Part shown: piece by piece, positions 25,520 to 35,806 of the stretch | Layout of the letters: each line of letters starts with the position of its first letter | Position numbering within the stretch: the first letter of the stretch is position 1 | DNA from: Bradyrhizobium campsiandrae | Lineage (GTDB): Bacteria; Pseudomonadota; Alphaproteobacteria; Rhizobiales; Xanthobacteraceae | DNA length: 64,000 bases | Assembly (NCBI RefSeq): GCF_014529705.1 | Contig: NZ_JAANIH010000012.1 | Coordinates: forward strand, 62,001-126,000 | Direction of reading: 5' to 3' | The notes under the pieces: generated by a model | Told to the model about the DNA's origin: nothing | The model's database searches: none | The model's input: only the letters and a program-made list of their open reading frames with translations | Program-made: the position numbers and the translations under genes

Positions 25520-26170
25520 GTGACGAACAAAGCTGACCGATCGGGATCCTGCATCCTTGCGGGGCTCGCGCTTGCGACCATGCTCGCATGCATAATGACC
25601 TCGGCTTCTGCGGTTGAAGCGAGCAAGCGCATGGCAGACGCCAGTGCGCTTGCCTCGACCGAGACCGCATCGCGCGCCACACCGCAGGCAACGCGGCGCC
25701 CGGTCGCGCGGACGGAGAAAGGTCCCTATTACGTCGACTTCCGCGCGCGGACGGCGGCGAGCTGGGGCCATGCGTTCGTCTGGTACGGCAAGACCAGCGA
25801 GCGCGCCGTCGAGGTTGCAGGCTTGACGCCTGCTGGCGACACTTGGGCGTATGTGCTGGGGCACCTGACCTGGGTGCCATCCGAGACCGGCGCGAGCTAT
25901 GGCGATCTCGATCCGGAATATCTGACCGCGAGCTATCGCGTTTACCTCAACGAGGCCGACGCCAAGCGCGTGTTCGCCTACATCAAGAAATTGCAGGCGA
26001 GCTCGCCGGTCTGGAACGCCGAGACCACCAACTGCACCGGGTTCATCGGCGACATCGCCGAATATATGGGCCTGAAGGTCCCCTATCGCTGGCAGCGCCC
26101 GGAAAACTTCGTCAACAGCCTGAAAGAGATGAACGGCGGCCGGCAGATGGTCAGGCTGTCGGCAGAGTAG
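25520..26170 (+). CDS. Secreted protein with a possible permuted papain-like (NlpC/P60-related) domain
   Basis: 216 residues from a GTG at 25520 with GAGGGG upstream. Residues about 10-32 (SCILAGLALATMLACIMTSA) form a signal or anchor. The mature part has a conserved-looking His (SWGHAFVWYGK) well before a Cys (TTNCTGFIGDIAEYMGLKVP). That order, His then Cys, is the order seen in permuted papain folds, but I cannot confirm the fold from sequence alone. It starts 41 bases after the PIGK gene and may share its promoter. Envelope location is likely; activity is unproven. Confidence 0.6.
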   Translation: MTNKADRSGSCILAGLALATMLACIMTSASAVEASKRMADASALASTETASRATPQATRRPVARTEKGPYYVDFRARTAASWGHAFVWYGKTSERAVEVAGLTPAGDTWAYVLGHLTWVPSETGASYGDLDPEYLTASYRVYLNEADAKRVFAYIKKLQASSPVWNAETTNCTGFIGDIAEYMGLKVPYRWQRPENFVNSLKEMNGGRQMVRLSAE

Positions 26171-26214
26171 CTGCTAAGCCGTCGTTGAAGCCGCGGGGTC
26201 ACAACTCGACGACC

Positions 26215-26354
26215 GTCACCCTGAGGTGTGAGCCGCGGTGCGCAGCATGGCGAGCGAGCCTCGAAGGGCGACGGCCCCGCTGCATCTCGGCCGTTCATCC
26301 TTCGAGGCTCTCCATGGGACGCGCTGCGTCCCATGTCTCGCACCTCAGGATGAC
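26215..26354. repeat. Two-level palindromic repeat (GTCACCCTGAGGTG type)
   Basis: The outer arms GTCACCCTGAGGTGTGAG and CTCGCACCTCAGGATGAC are near-complementary. The inner arms AGCCTCGAAGG (26257-26267) and CCTTCGAGGCT (26299-26309) are perfect, and GGGACGC/GCGTCCC adds a third stem. It occupies most of the 326-base gap 26171-26496, which holds no gene. Confidence 0.8.
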
Positions 26355-26424
26355 GGGTCTAAATTATCCGCCTCGCGGAAACACGCCCGCCACCCGCATG
26401 ACTCACCGCACGCCCACGCAATAG

Positions 26425-27492
<1,068 letters not shown>

Positions 27493-27517
27493 TCACTGCA
27501 AGAAGCGGGAGCAATTC

Positions 27518-28489
27518 ATGAAGGCTTACGTCTACGGCCCTGACGGCGCTCGGATTTCCGACGTCGCTCAACCAAAACCTGAGGGCACGCAGGTGCTGGT
27601 GCGCGTCCGCGCCTGCGGCCTCAATCGCGCCGACACCGGCATGCGCAAGGGCCACGCCCATGGCGCGGCCGGCGGCGTCGGCACCGTGCTCGGCATGGAA
27701 TGGGCCGGCGAAGTGGCCGAGCTCGGACCGGATGCGAAGGGCGTGAAAATCGGCGATCGCATCATGGGATCGGGCGGCGCCGCGTTCGCCGAGTATACGC
27801 TCGCCGATCACGGCCGGCTGTTCCGTGCGCCCTCGAACATGAATTTCGAGGAGGCCGCCACCCTTCCCGTCGCGCTGGCGACCATGCACAATGCCGTCGT
27901 CACGATCGGCGGCGTGCAGCCGGGCCAGGCCGTGCTGATCCAGGGCGCGAGCTCCGGCGTCGGCCTGATGGCGATGCAAATCGCCAAGCTCAAGGGCGCA
28001 AGGCTCGTGATCGGCTCATCCACCGACGCCTATCGCCGCGGACGGCTGAAGGAGTACGGCGCCGACCTCGCGGTGGATTCCTCCGATCCCAAATGGGTCG
28101 ACGCGGTGTTGGAGGCGACCGGCGGCGAAGGCGTCGACCTCATCGTCGACCAGGTCTCCGGCAAGGTCGCCAACCAGAACCTCGCCGCAACGAAGATCCT
28201 GGGCCGCATCGTCAATGTCGGCCGGCTCGGCGGCACCCATGCCGATTTCAACTTCGACCTGCATGCCGCCCGCCGCATCTCCTATGTCGGCGTCACCTTC
28301 CGCACCCGCACCATCGCGGAGGTCCGCGCGATCTTCGAGGAGGTCCGGAAGGACATCTGGGGCGCAGTGGAAGCGCGAAAACTCCAGCTGCCGATCGACA
28401 AGGTCTATGCGTTCGACCAGATCGACCAGGCGTTCGAGCACATGGAGGCGAACAAGCATCTGGGGAAGATTGTGGTGACGCTGCCGTAG
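27518..28489 (+). CDS. Zinc-independent quinone oxidoreductase (medium-chain dehydrogenase family)
   Basis: 323 residues. It has a GroES-like N-terminal domain (VLVRVRACGLNRADTGMRKG) with no catalytic-zinc cysteine pattern, then a Rossmann domain (VLIQGASSGVGLMAMQIAKL) that binds NADPH. GEGVDLIVDQVSG is typical of the quinone oxidoreductase/zeta-crystallin group. It probably reduces a quinone or an alpha,beta-unsaturated carbonyl. It is the second gene of a pair with the nitronate monooxygenase, and a GCGGGAG site precedes its ATG. Confidence 0.85.
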   Translation: MKAYVYGPDGARISDVAQPKPEGTQVLVRVRACGLNRADTGMRKGHAHGAAGGVGTVLGMEWAGEVAELGPDAKGVKIGDRIMGSGGAAFAEYTLADHGRLFRAPSNMNFEEAATLPVALATMHNAVVTIGGVQPGQAVLIQGASSGVGLMAMQIAKLKGARLVIGSSTDAYRRGRLKEYGADLAVDSSDPKWVDAVLEATGGEGVDLIVDQVSGKVANQNLAATKILGRIVNVGRLGGTHADFNFDLHAARRISYVGVTFRTRTIAEVRAIFEEVRKDIWGAVEARKLQLPIDKVYAFDQIDQAFEHMEANKHLGKIVVTLP

Positions 28490-28511
28490 CCGTCGCTCCG
28501 ACAACGGTCTT

Positions 28512-28599
28512 GTAGAGTGGGCAAAGCGAAGCGTGCCCACGATCTGCATCTATCGCGGAAGAACGTGGGCACGGCGCTTTGCGCCTTTGCCCAACCTAC
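28512..28599. repeat. Second copy of the GTGGGCAAA inverted repeat
   Basis: GTAGAGTGGGCAAAGCG on the left and GCCTTTGCCCAACCTAC on the right are imperfect inverse arms. The inner pair CGTGCCCACGA / AACGTGGGCACG matches the element at 15178-15273. It lies between the quinone oxidoreductase and the CDF transporter. Confidence 0.8.
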
Positions 28600-28728
28600 G
28601 AGAGCGGATTCGTGGTATAAGTGCGCCTTCAGTTCAGAAGCATTCGCAACTCGCTCCTGCAACTCACTCGCGACTAGTTCTGTGGATCGTCGCTTGATGT
28701 TCACGAATGCCCTGCTAAATCCCCCGCC

Positions 28729-30102
28729 ATGAGCGGACAACACGACAAGACATCGGTCGCGGCGGTCTCGATCCTCGCCAGCGGCGGCATGGCGGCAGCC
28801 AAGTTCGCGGTCGGGATCGCGATCGGATCGCTGGCGCTGATCTCCGAAGCCCTGCACTCCTCGATCGACCTGGTCGCAACCATCATCACCTGGGCGGTGG
28901 TGCGGGTCTCGGACAAGCCGGCCGACGACGAGCATCATTACGGCCACGGCAAGCTGGAGAGCATCTCGGCGCTCGGCGTCACCGCGCTCCTTTACGTCCT
29001 GGCCGGCGGCATCCTGGTCGAATCCTATAGCCGGCTGCGCGAGGGAACCCCGCCGCCGACGATCTCGGCGGTGCCGTTCGTGGTCCTGGTGCTCGACATC
29101 GTGGTCAATCTCTGGCGCGCCCGCGCGCTGCACCGGGCCGCGCGCGAGACGCGGAGCCAGGCGCTCGCGGCCGACGCGCTGCATTTTGCCTCCGACGTGA
29201 TGGGCTCGTTTGCCGTCATCATCGGCCTGATCCTGGCGGCTTTCGGCTTCTGGTGGGGCGACGCCGCGGCCGCAGCCGCGGTCGCGGTGATGATCGCGGC
29301 TCTCGGCCTGCGCATGGCGGGGTCGACGGTGCAGACGCTGGTCGACCGCGCGCCGGAAGGGGCTCTGGAAAAGGCTACTGCGGCAATCCGCAGCGTCCCC
29401 GGCGTGATCGACGTCGAGCGCCTGCGCGTGCGCATGGTCGGGGCGACCACCTTCATCGACAGCATCGTCAAGGTGCCCAGGACCTACCCGATCGACCGCG
29501 TCGAGGAGATCAAGCGCAGCGCACAGGCCGCGGTCGGGAAGGCCTTCGACGATGCCGACCTCACCTTCGCCGCGGTGCCGGTCGCGCGCGACAACGAGAC
29601 CGTGCGCGACCGCATCATGGTGATCGCGCATAATTCGGGGCTCGCCATCCACCACGTCACGGTGCACGATCTCGTCACCAAGCTGATCGTCAGCATCGAC
29701 CTCGAGGTCGATGCGAACATGCAGCTCGAGGCCGCCCACGACATCGCCAACAAATTGGAGCGGAGCATCCAGGAGGAGTTCGGCGAGGACGTCGAGGTCG
29801 ACGTTCATATCGAGCCGCTGGAGCCGGAACTGCCGTTCGGCGTCGATGCGGCGCCTGACAGGGTGCAGGCGATCGCCGCCGCGCTCACCGAATATGCCGC
29901 CGGCGGCGAGATCCACGACATCCACAATGTGCGTGTCCGCAACACCGATGCCGGCGAGATCGTCAACTTCCACTGCCGCGCGACGCCGTCGATGAGCGTC
30001 ATCAAGGTGCACGAGCACGTCGACGCGATCGAGCGCCGGCTCCGCCGCGCGTTCCCCAGCATCAAGCGCGTCATCAGCCACGCCGAACCGCCGCGGGCGT
30101 GA
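28729..30102 (+). CDS. Cation diffusion facilitator with three tandem cytoplasmic domains
   Basis: 457 residues, about 150 longer than a standard bacterial CDF protein. The membrane part has six predicted spans. Metal-site pairs appear as HSSID in span 2 (SEALHSSIDLVAT) and HFASD in span 5 (ADALHFASDVMGS). The DEHHYGHGKLE loop follows span 2. The C-terminal half contains three successive segments shaped like the ferredoxin-like dimer domain, beginning VIDVERLRVR, LAIHHVTVHD and IHDIHNVRVR. It should export a divalent metal (Zn, Fe, Mn or Co) with proton exchange; the metal is not predictable. The long C-terminus may strengthen dimer control. Confidence 0.85.
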   Translation: MSGQHDKTSVAAVSILASGGMAAAKFAVGIAIGSLALISEALHSSIDLVATIITWAVVRVSDKPADDEHHYGHGKLESISALGVTALLYVLAGGILVESYSRLREGTPPPTISAVPFVVLVLDIVVNLWRARALHRAARETRSQALAADALHFASDVMGSFAVIIGLILAAFGFWWGDAAAAAAVAVMIAALGLRMAGSTVQTLVDRAPEGALEKATAAIRSVPGVIDVERLRVRMVGATTFIDSIVKVPRTYPIDRVEEIKRSAQAAVGKAFDDADLTFAAVPVARDNETVRDRIMVIAHNSGLAIHHVTVHDLVTKLIVSIDLEVDANMQLEAAHDIANKLERSIQEEFGEDVEVDVHIEPLEPELPFGVDAAPDRVQAIAAALTEYAAGGEIHDIHNVRVRNTDAGEIVNFHCRATPSMSVIKVHEHVDAIERRLRRAFPSIKRVISHAEPPRA

Positions 30103-30329
30103 AGCGGGAATGCGCGAGCGCTGCCGCGTTCTCGTTTCGGACTCATCACGCACGTGAGTTTGCGGGCTCGCCGCGGCGTAAACTCTCCATTGGATAAGAT
30201 TTTTTCGCGTTAACGTTTCGTTGACTCTCGACAGCCTGCGCAAACTGGATTCAAATCGCTGTGATTCGAAAGCGTTGTGGGGCTGCTTTCGAACAGTGTT
30301 GCAAGACAGGTTTTCAGGGGGCCGAAGGC

Positions 30330-32645
30330 ATGGCGCGTGCAGACGCCGCGAACGCGTGCGTCCAATCCGACTCGATCAAGGGATTGGCGCAATCGATCGC
30401 GAAACCTGCCTATCATCGGCTCCTGATCGCGGAGCCGGCGCTGCGACGCGCCGTGCCGACGCTGATCATCGCCTTCCTCGTCACGATCTGCCTCGGCGCA
30501 TTCGTCCAGGTCGTCGATCAGACGCGCCAGAAGCGCTTGGTGATGCGGCGCGAAATCTCCATGCTTGCCGAGGTGCTTGCCGAGCGCATCGACCGCCTCA
30601 CCTTGGCGCGGCAGGAGCGGCTGAAGAACATCGAGAACCTGCCGACGCTCCTGCCGGACCTCATTCCGTCCGAAGGGAACGCCTCGGGCCGCCACGTCAT
30701 CGTCACTTCGGCCGGCGTCGACCGCCGCATCCTTGCCCGCATTCCCATTGATACCGACCCGGCCGGCAACGGCCACCTGCTCGATGCGATCACCACGGCG
30801 CAATTGCTCGCCGCGCCGCCGCGCGACACCAACATCTCCGAGATGACCCTGCCGAACGGCAACGCCGCGATGGCGACCTCGCGGCCGATCAAGTCGCTGC
30901 CCGGCATCGTTACCGTGATCCAGGAGCGCAACGAGCCGATCTGGGGATCGGACGCGGCGCTCTCGGTGACCCTGTCGGCGACAACGGGCTTCGTCGTCCT
31001 GATCCTCGGCTTCGCCTTCCACTGGCAGTCGACCCGCGCCCGCGAAGGCGACCTGATCAACGACGCCGTGCGCGGCCGGATCGACACCGCGCTCAACCGC
31101 GGCCGCTGCGGCCTGTGGGATTGGGACCTGTCGCGCGGCCGGATCTTCTGGTCGCAATCGATGTTCTCGATGCTCGGCCTCGACGGCCGCAACGAGCTGC
31201 TCACCTTCGGCGAGGTCAACGCGCTGGTGAAGTCCGACGACATCGACCTGTTCGCGATCGCCGACCAGCTCATCTCCGAGAAGATCGACCACATCGACCA
31301 GACCTTCCGCATGCAACATGTCGACGGCCACTGGATCTGGCTGCGCGTCCGCTGCGAGCGCACCCGCGGGGCCAGCGATTCCGGCATGCACCTGATCGGC
31401 ATCGCCGTCGACATCACCGAGCAGAAGAGCCTTGCCGAGCGCTCCGTGGAGGCCGACCTTCGCCTGCGCGACGCGATCGAGACCATTCCGGAAGCCTTCG
31501 TGCTGTGGGACGCGAGCGACCGCCTGGTGCTCTGCAATTCGCACTTCCAGCGCCTGCACAAGCTGCCCGACACGGCCGTGATCCCCGGCACCTCCTATGA
31601 GACCGTGCTGGAAGTCGGCCGCATGCCGGAGGTGCGCACCCGCCACAACGAGACCGTCAGCCAGGGCCCCGGCGCACGGACCTTCGAAGCGCAGCTCGAC
31701 GACGGCAGCTGGCTGCACATCAGCGAGCGGCGCACCAAGGACGGCGGCTACGTCTCGGTCGGCACCGACATCACAAGGATCAAGGAGCACGAGCAGAAGC
31801 TGGTCGACAATGATCTGCGCCTGCGCGCCACCGTGATCGACCTCAAGCGCTCGCAGGCGGCGCTGGAGCGTCAGACCATCGAGCTCGCCGATCTCGCCGA
31901 GAAATACCAGCGCGAGAAGACCCGGGCCGAGGAAGCCAACCAGACCAAGTCGAAGTTCCTCGCCAATATGAGTCACGAGCTGCGCACGCCGCTCAACGCC
32001 ATCATCGGCTTCTCCGAGATCATGGGCTCGGGCATGTTCGGCGAGCTCGGCTCCGAAAAGTACCAGGAATACTGCCACGACATCCTGACCAGCGGCCATT
32101 ATCTGCTCGAAGTCATCAACGACATCCTCGACATGTCCAAGATCGAGGCCGGCCGCATGAAGCTCGACATGGAAGAGCTCGACCTGTCACGGGCGCTGGC
32201 GGAATCGCTGCGCGTCGTCTCCGGCCGGGCCCAGGACAAGCACCTGACGCTGGATGCCGACATCGAGAAGTCGATCTCGGTCGTCGCCGATCGCCGCGCC
32301 ACCAAGCAGATCATCGTCAACCTGCTGTCGAACGCGGTGAAGTTCACCCCCGACGGCGGGCGCATCGTGGTGCGCAGCCGGCAGCTCGAGGACAGGATCG
32401 TGCTGATGATTGCCGACACCGGCATCGGCATCGCGCCGCACTCGCTGGCGCGGCTGGGGCGCCCCTTCGAACAGGTCGAGAGCCAGCTCACCAAGACCTA
32501 TCACGGCTCCGGCCTCGGGCTCGCGATCGCCCGCTCGCTGGCACAGCTCCATGGCGGCTCGATGAAGCTGCGCTCCAGGCTGGAAGTCGGCACCGTCGTC
32601 CGCGTGACGCTACCGCGCGACGCGGGGATATCGGCCGCGGCGTGA
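30330..32645 (+). CDS. PAS-domain sensor histidine kinase (PleC/DivJ-like)
   Basis: 771 residues from the ATG at 30330 with CAGGGGGC upstream. Two membrane helices (about 41-60 and 211-233) flank a periplasmic domain of about 150 residues. Two PAS domains follow, then a coiled coil. The kinase core has His549 in FLANMSHELRTPLNAIIGFS, N-box QIIVNLLSNAVKF and G-boxes ADTGIGIA and GSGLGLAIA. SGHYLLEVINDILDMSKIEAGR is very like the PleC/DivJ group that phosphorylates DivK or PleD in alphaproteobacterial cell-cycle control. No response regulator is adjacent, consistent with that group. The assignment is probable, not proven. Its stop is three bases from the convergent LysR gene. Confidence 0.82.
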   Translation: MARADAANACVQSDSIKGLAQSIAKPAYHRLLIAEPALRRAVPTLIIAFLVTICLGAFVQVVDQTRQKRLVMRREISMLAEVLAERIDRLTLARQERLKNIENLPTLLPDLIPSEGNASGRHVIVTSAGVDRRILARIPIDTDPAGNGHLLDAITTAQLLAAPPRDTNISEMTLPNGNAAMATSRPIKSLPGIVTVIQERNEPIWGSDAALSVTLSATTGFVVLILGFAFHWQSTRAREGDLINDAVRGRIDTALNRGRCGLWDWDLSRGRIFWSQSMFSMLGLDGRNELLTFGEVNALVKSDDIDLFAIADQLISEKIDHIDQTFRMQHVDGHWIWLRVRCERTRGASDSGMHLIGIAVDITEQKSLAERSVEADLRLRDAIETIPEAFVLWDASDRLVLCNSHFQRLHKLPDTAVIPGTSYETVLEVGRMPEVRTRHNETVSQGPGARTFEAQLDDGSWLHISERRTKDGGYVSVGTDITRIKEHEQKLVDNDLRLRATVIDLKRSQAALERQTIELADLAEKYQREKTRAEEANQTKSKFLANMSHELRTPLNAIIGFSEIMGSGMFGELGSEKYQEYCHDILTSGHYLLEVINDILDMSKIEAGRMKLDMEELDLSRALAESLRVVSGRAQDKHLTLDADIEKSISVVADRRATKQIIVNLLSNAVKFTPDGGRIVVRSRQLEDRIVLMIADTGIGIAPHSLARLGRPFEQVESQLTKTYHGSGLGLAIARSLAQLHGGSMKLRSRLEVGTVVRVTLPRDAGISAAA

Positions 32646-32648
32646 TCC

Positions 32649-33542
32649 CTACGATTGCAGCGTCGGCGCCACTTCGCGCGCGACATTGACCAGCGCTGCG
32701 ATCAGGGGGGTCATCGGATCGCGCTGCGGGATCACGAGGCCAATGCTGTAGGTGACCTCGGGGTCGACGATCGGGATCGAGCGAACCGTGTCGGAGAGGC
32801 CGAGCGTCTCGGCGAGCTTGGCCGGCATCACGCTCGCCCACCGCCCGGTCTTGACGTGGGTGAACAGGACCAGCAGCGAGTTCGACGTGAGTGTCGGCGT
32901 CGCCTCCGCACCGACCGATCGCAGCGCGCGGTCGATGATGCGTCGGTTCTGCATGTCAGGCGTCAGCAGGCACAGCGGCACCTCTCCGACCTCCTTCCAG
33001 GTCACCGTCTCGCGATCCCCGAACATCCCGTCGGGCGCGGTGAGCAGGCGATAGCTCTCGTTGTAGAGCGGAATGGTGCGCACCTTGCCGATCGGCTCGT
33101 TCTCGATATAGGTCAGCCCGGCATCGACCTCGAGATTTTCGAGCAGGCCCAGCACCTCCGACGAGGTCGTCGAGCGGATGCTGAAGCGCACCTCCGGATG
33201 CCGCGCGCGGAACGGCGTCGTCAGCGAGGCGACCATGCCGAGCACGGTCGGGATCGCCGCGATCCTGATCTCGCCGGAGAGCTGATGCTTCAGTCCGTTG
33301 ATCTCCTCGCGCATCGCGCGGGCATCGCCGACGATCCGCCTTGCCCAGTCCAGCGCCCGCTCGCCCTCGGGGGTAAATCCCTGGAAGCGGGATCCGCGCT
33401 GCACCAGCATCACGCCGAGGATCTCCTCGAGCTGCTTCAGCCCGGTCGACATGGTCGGCTGGGTCACGCCGCAGGCCTCCGCCGCCCGTCCAAAATGCCG
33501 CTCCTTGGCCAGCGCCAGCAGCAGTTCAAGCTTGTCGATCAA
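32649..33542 (-). CDS. LysR-family regulator, likely of the formate dehydrogenase operon
   Basis: 297 residues from a TTG at 33542 with GAGGGG eight bases upstream. The N-terminal helix-turn-helix LALAKERHFGRAAEACGVTQ is followed by PTMSTGLKQLEEILGV and a LysR substrate domain. It is divergent from fdsG across 224 bases, the usual position for an activator of the neighbouring operon. Similar regulators sit beside fds genes in other Proteobacteria. It probably binds the ATCGAT pair at 33646-33672 and responds to formate; both points are inference. Confidence 0.85.
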   Translation of the reverse strand: MIDKLELLLALAKERHFGRAAEACGVTQPTMSTGLKQLEEILGVMLVQRGSRFQGFTPEGERALDWARRIVGDARAMREEINGLKHQLSGEIRIAAIPTVLGMVASLTTPFRARHPEVRFSIRSTTSSEVLGLLENLEVDAGLTYIENEPIGKVRTIPLYNESYRLLTAPDGMFGDRETVTWKEVGEVPLCLLTPDMQNRRIIDRALRSVGAEATPTLTSNSLLVLFTHVKTGRWASVMPAKLAETLGLSDTVRSIPIVDPEVTYSIGLVIPQRDPMTPLIAALVNVAREVAPTLQS

Positions 33543-33645
33543 CCGGTCGTCCCCTCGAAATATCTCGTGGCACGCAAGCTACCACGCCGGGCCTGCAGCA
33601 ACACGCAAAAACCGGCAGCCGATCCAAGTTTCATTGCCAGCTTCT

Positions 33646-33672
33646 ATCGATCCATTGCGCTTTTCAATCGAT
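33646..33672. promoter_or_regulatory. Paired ATCGAT boxes between lysR and fdsG
   Basis: ATCGAT occurs at 33646-33651 and 33667-33672, 21 bases apart, which is two helix turns. Both boxes are extended (CTATCGATCC and CAATCGATCT). The location is about 95-120 bases upstream of fdsG and 104 bases upstream of the lysR start, fitting a LysR recognition region. Confidence 0.45.
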
Positions 33673-33766
33673 CTGAATTCGCAATCGCAGCATGAGACAG
33701 CTTTATTGATCTTCGAATGATTCCAAATAGTTTGCATGCAAGGAACGCTCAATTTGAGAATGAAGA

Positions 33767-34239
33767 ATGACAGCGGTTTTCGAGCTTTGGGACGAGACGC
33801 GCGGCATGGAGATCATCGCCGAGCACGCAAGCCAGGAGGGCGCGACGCTCGTCATCCTCCACGCGCTCCAGGAGGCGTTCGGCTACGTGCCGGAGGCAGC
33901 GATTCCGATGGTGGCGCAGGCGCTCAATCTGTCGCGCGCCGAGGTCCATGGCGTCTTCACCTTTTACCATGACTTCCGCCACAAGCCGGCCGGCCGCCAC
34001 GTGCTGAAGCTGTGCCGCGCCGAGGCCTGCCAGGCCGCCGGCGGCGATGCGCTGGCGGCGCGCGCCGAGGCGAAGCTTGGCGTCACGCTCGGCAACACCA
34101 CCGCGGATGATCGTGTCACGCTGGAGCCGATTTACTGCCTCGGATTGTGTGCGACCGCGCCGTCCGCGATGCTCGATGGCCGCCTCATTGGCCGGCTCGA
34201 CGAGACGCGCATCGATGCATTGGTCGCGGAGGCGCAGCG

Positions 34240-34243
<4 letters not shown>
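33767..34243 (+). CDS. fdsG: NAD-dependent formate dehydrogenase, gamma subunit
   Basis: 158 residues, NuoE-like thioredoxin-fold subunit. It carries one [2Fe-2S] cluster: the ligands are in LCRAEACQAAGG (first pair) and CLGLCATAP (second pair). It passes electrons between FdsA and FdsB in the soluble complex. HALQEAFGYVPEAAIP and EVHGVFTFYHDF are NuoE/FdsG signatures. It is the first gene of fdsGBA-fdhD-fdsD, and its stop overlaps the fdsB start (ATGA). Confidence 0.92.
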
Positions 34244-35796
<1,553 letters not shown>

Positions 35797-35806
35797 GAGA
35801 ACGACG

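Noticed and set aside
28405..32099. Two long minus-strand frames (612 and 629 codons) opposite the CDF transporter and PAS kinase
   Set aside because: Composition is shadow-like (Arg, Asp, Gly, His rich) and the opposite strand carries clear family signatures.
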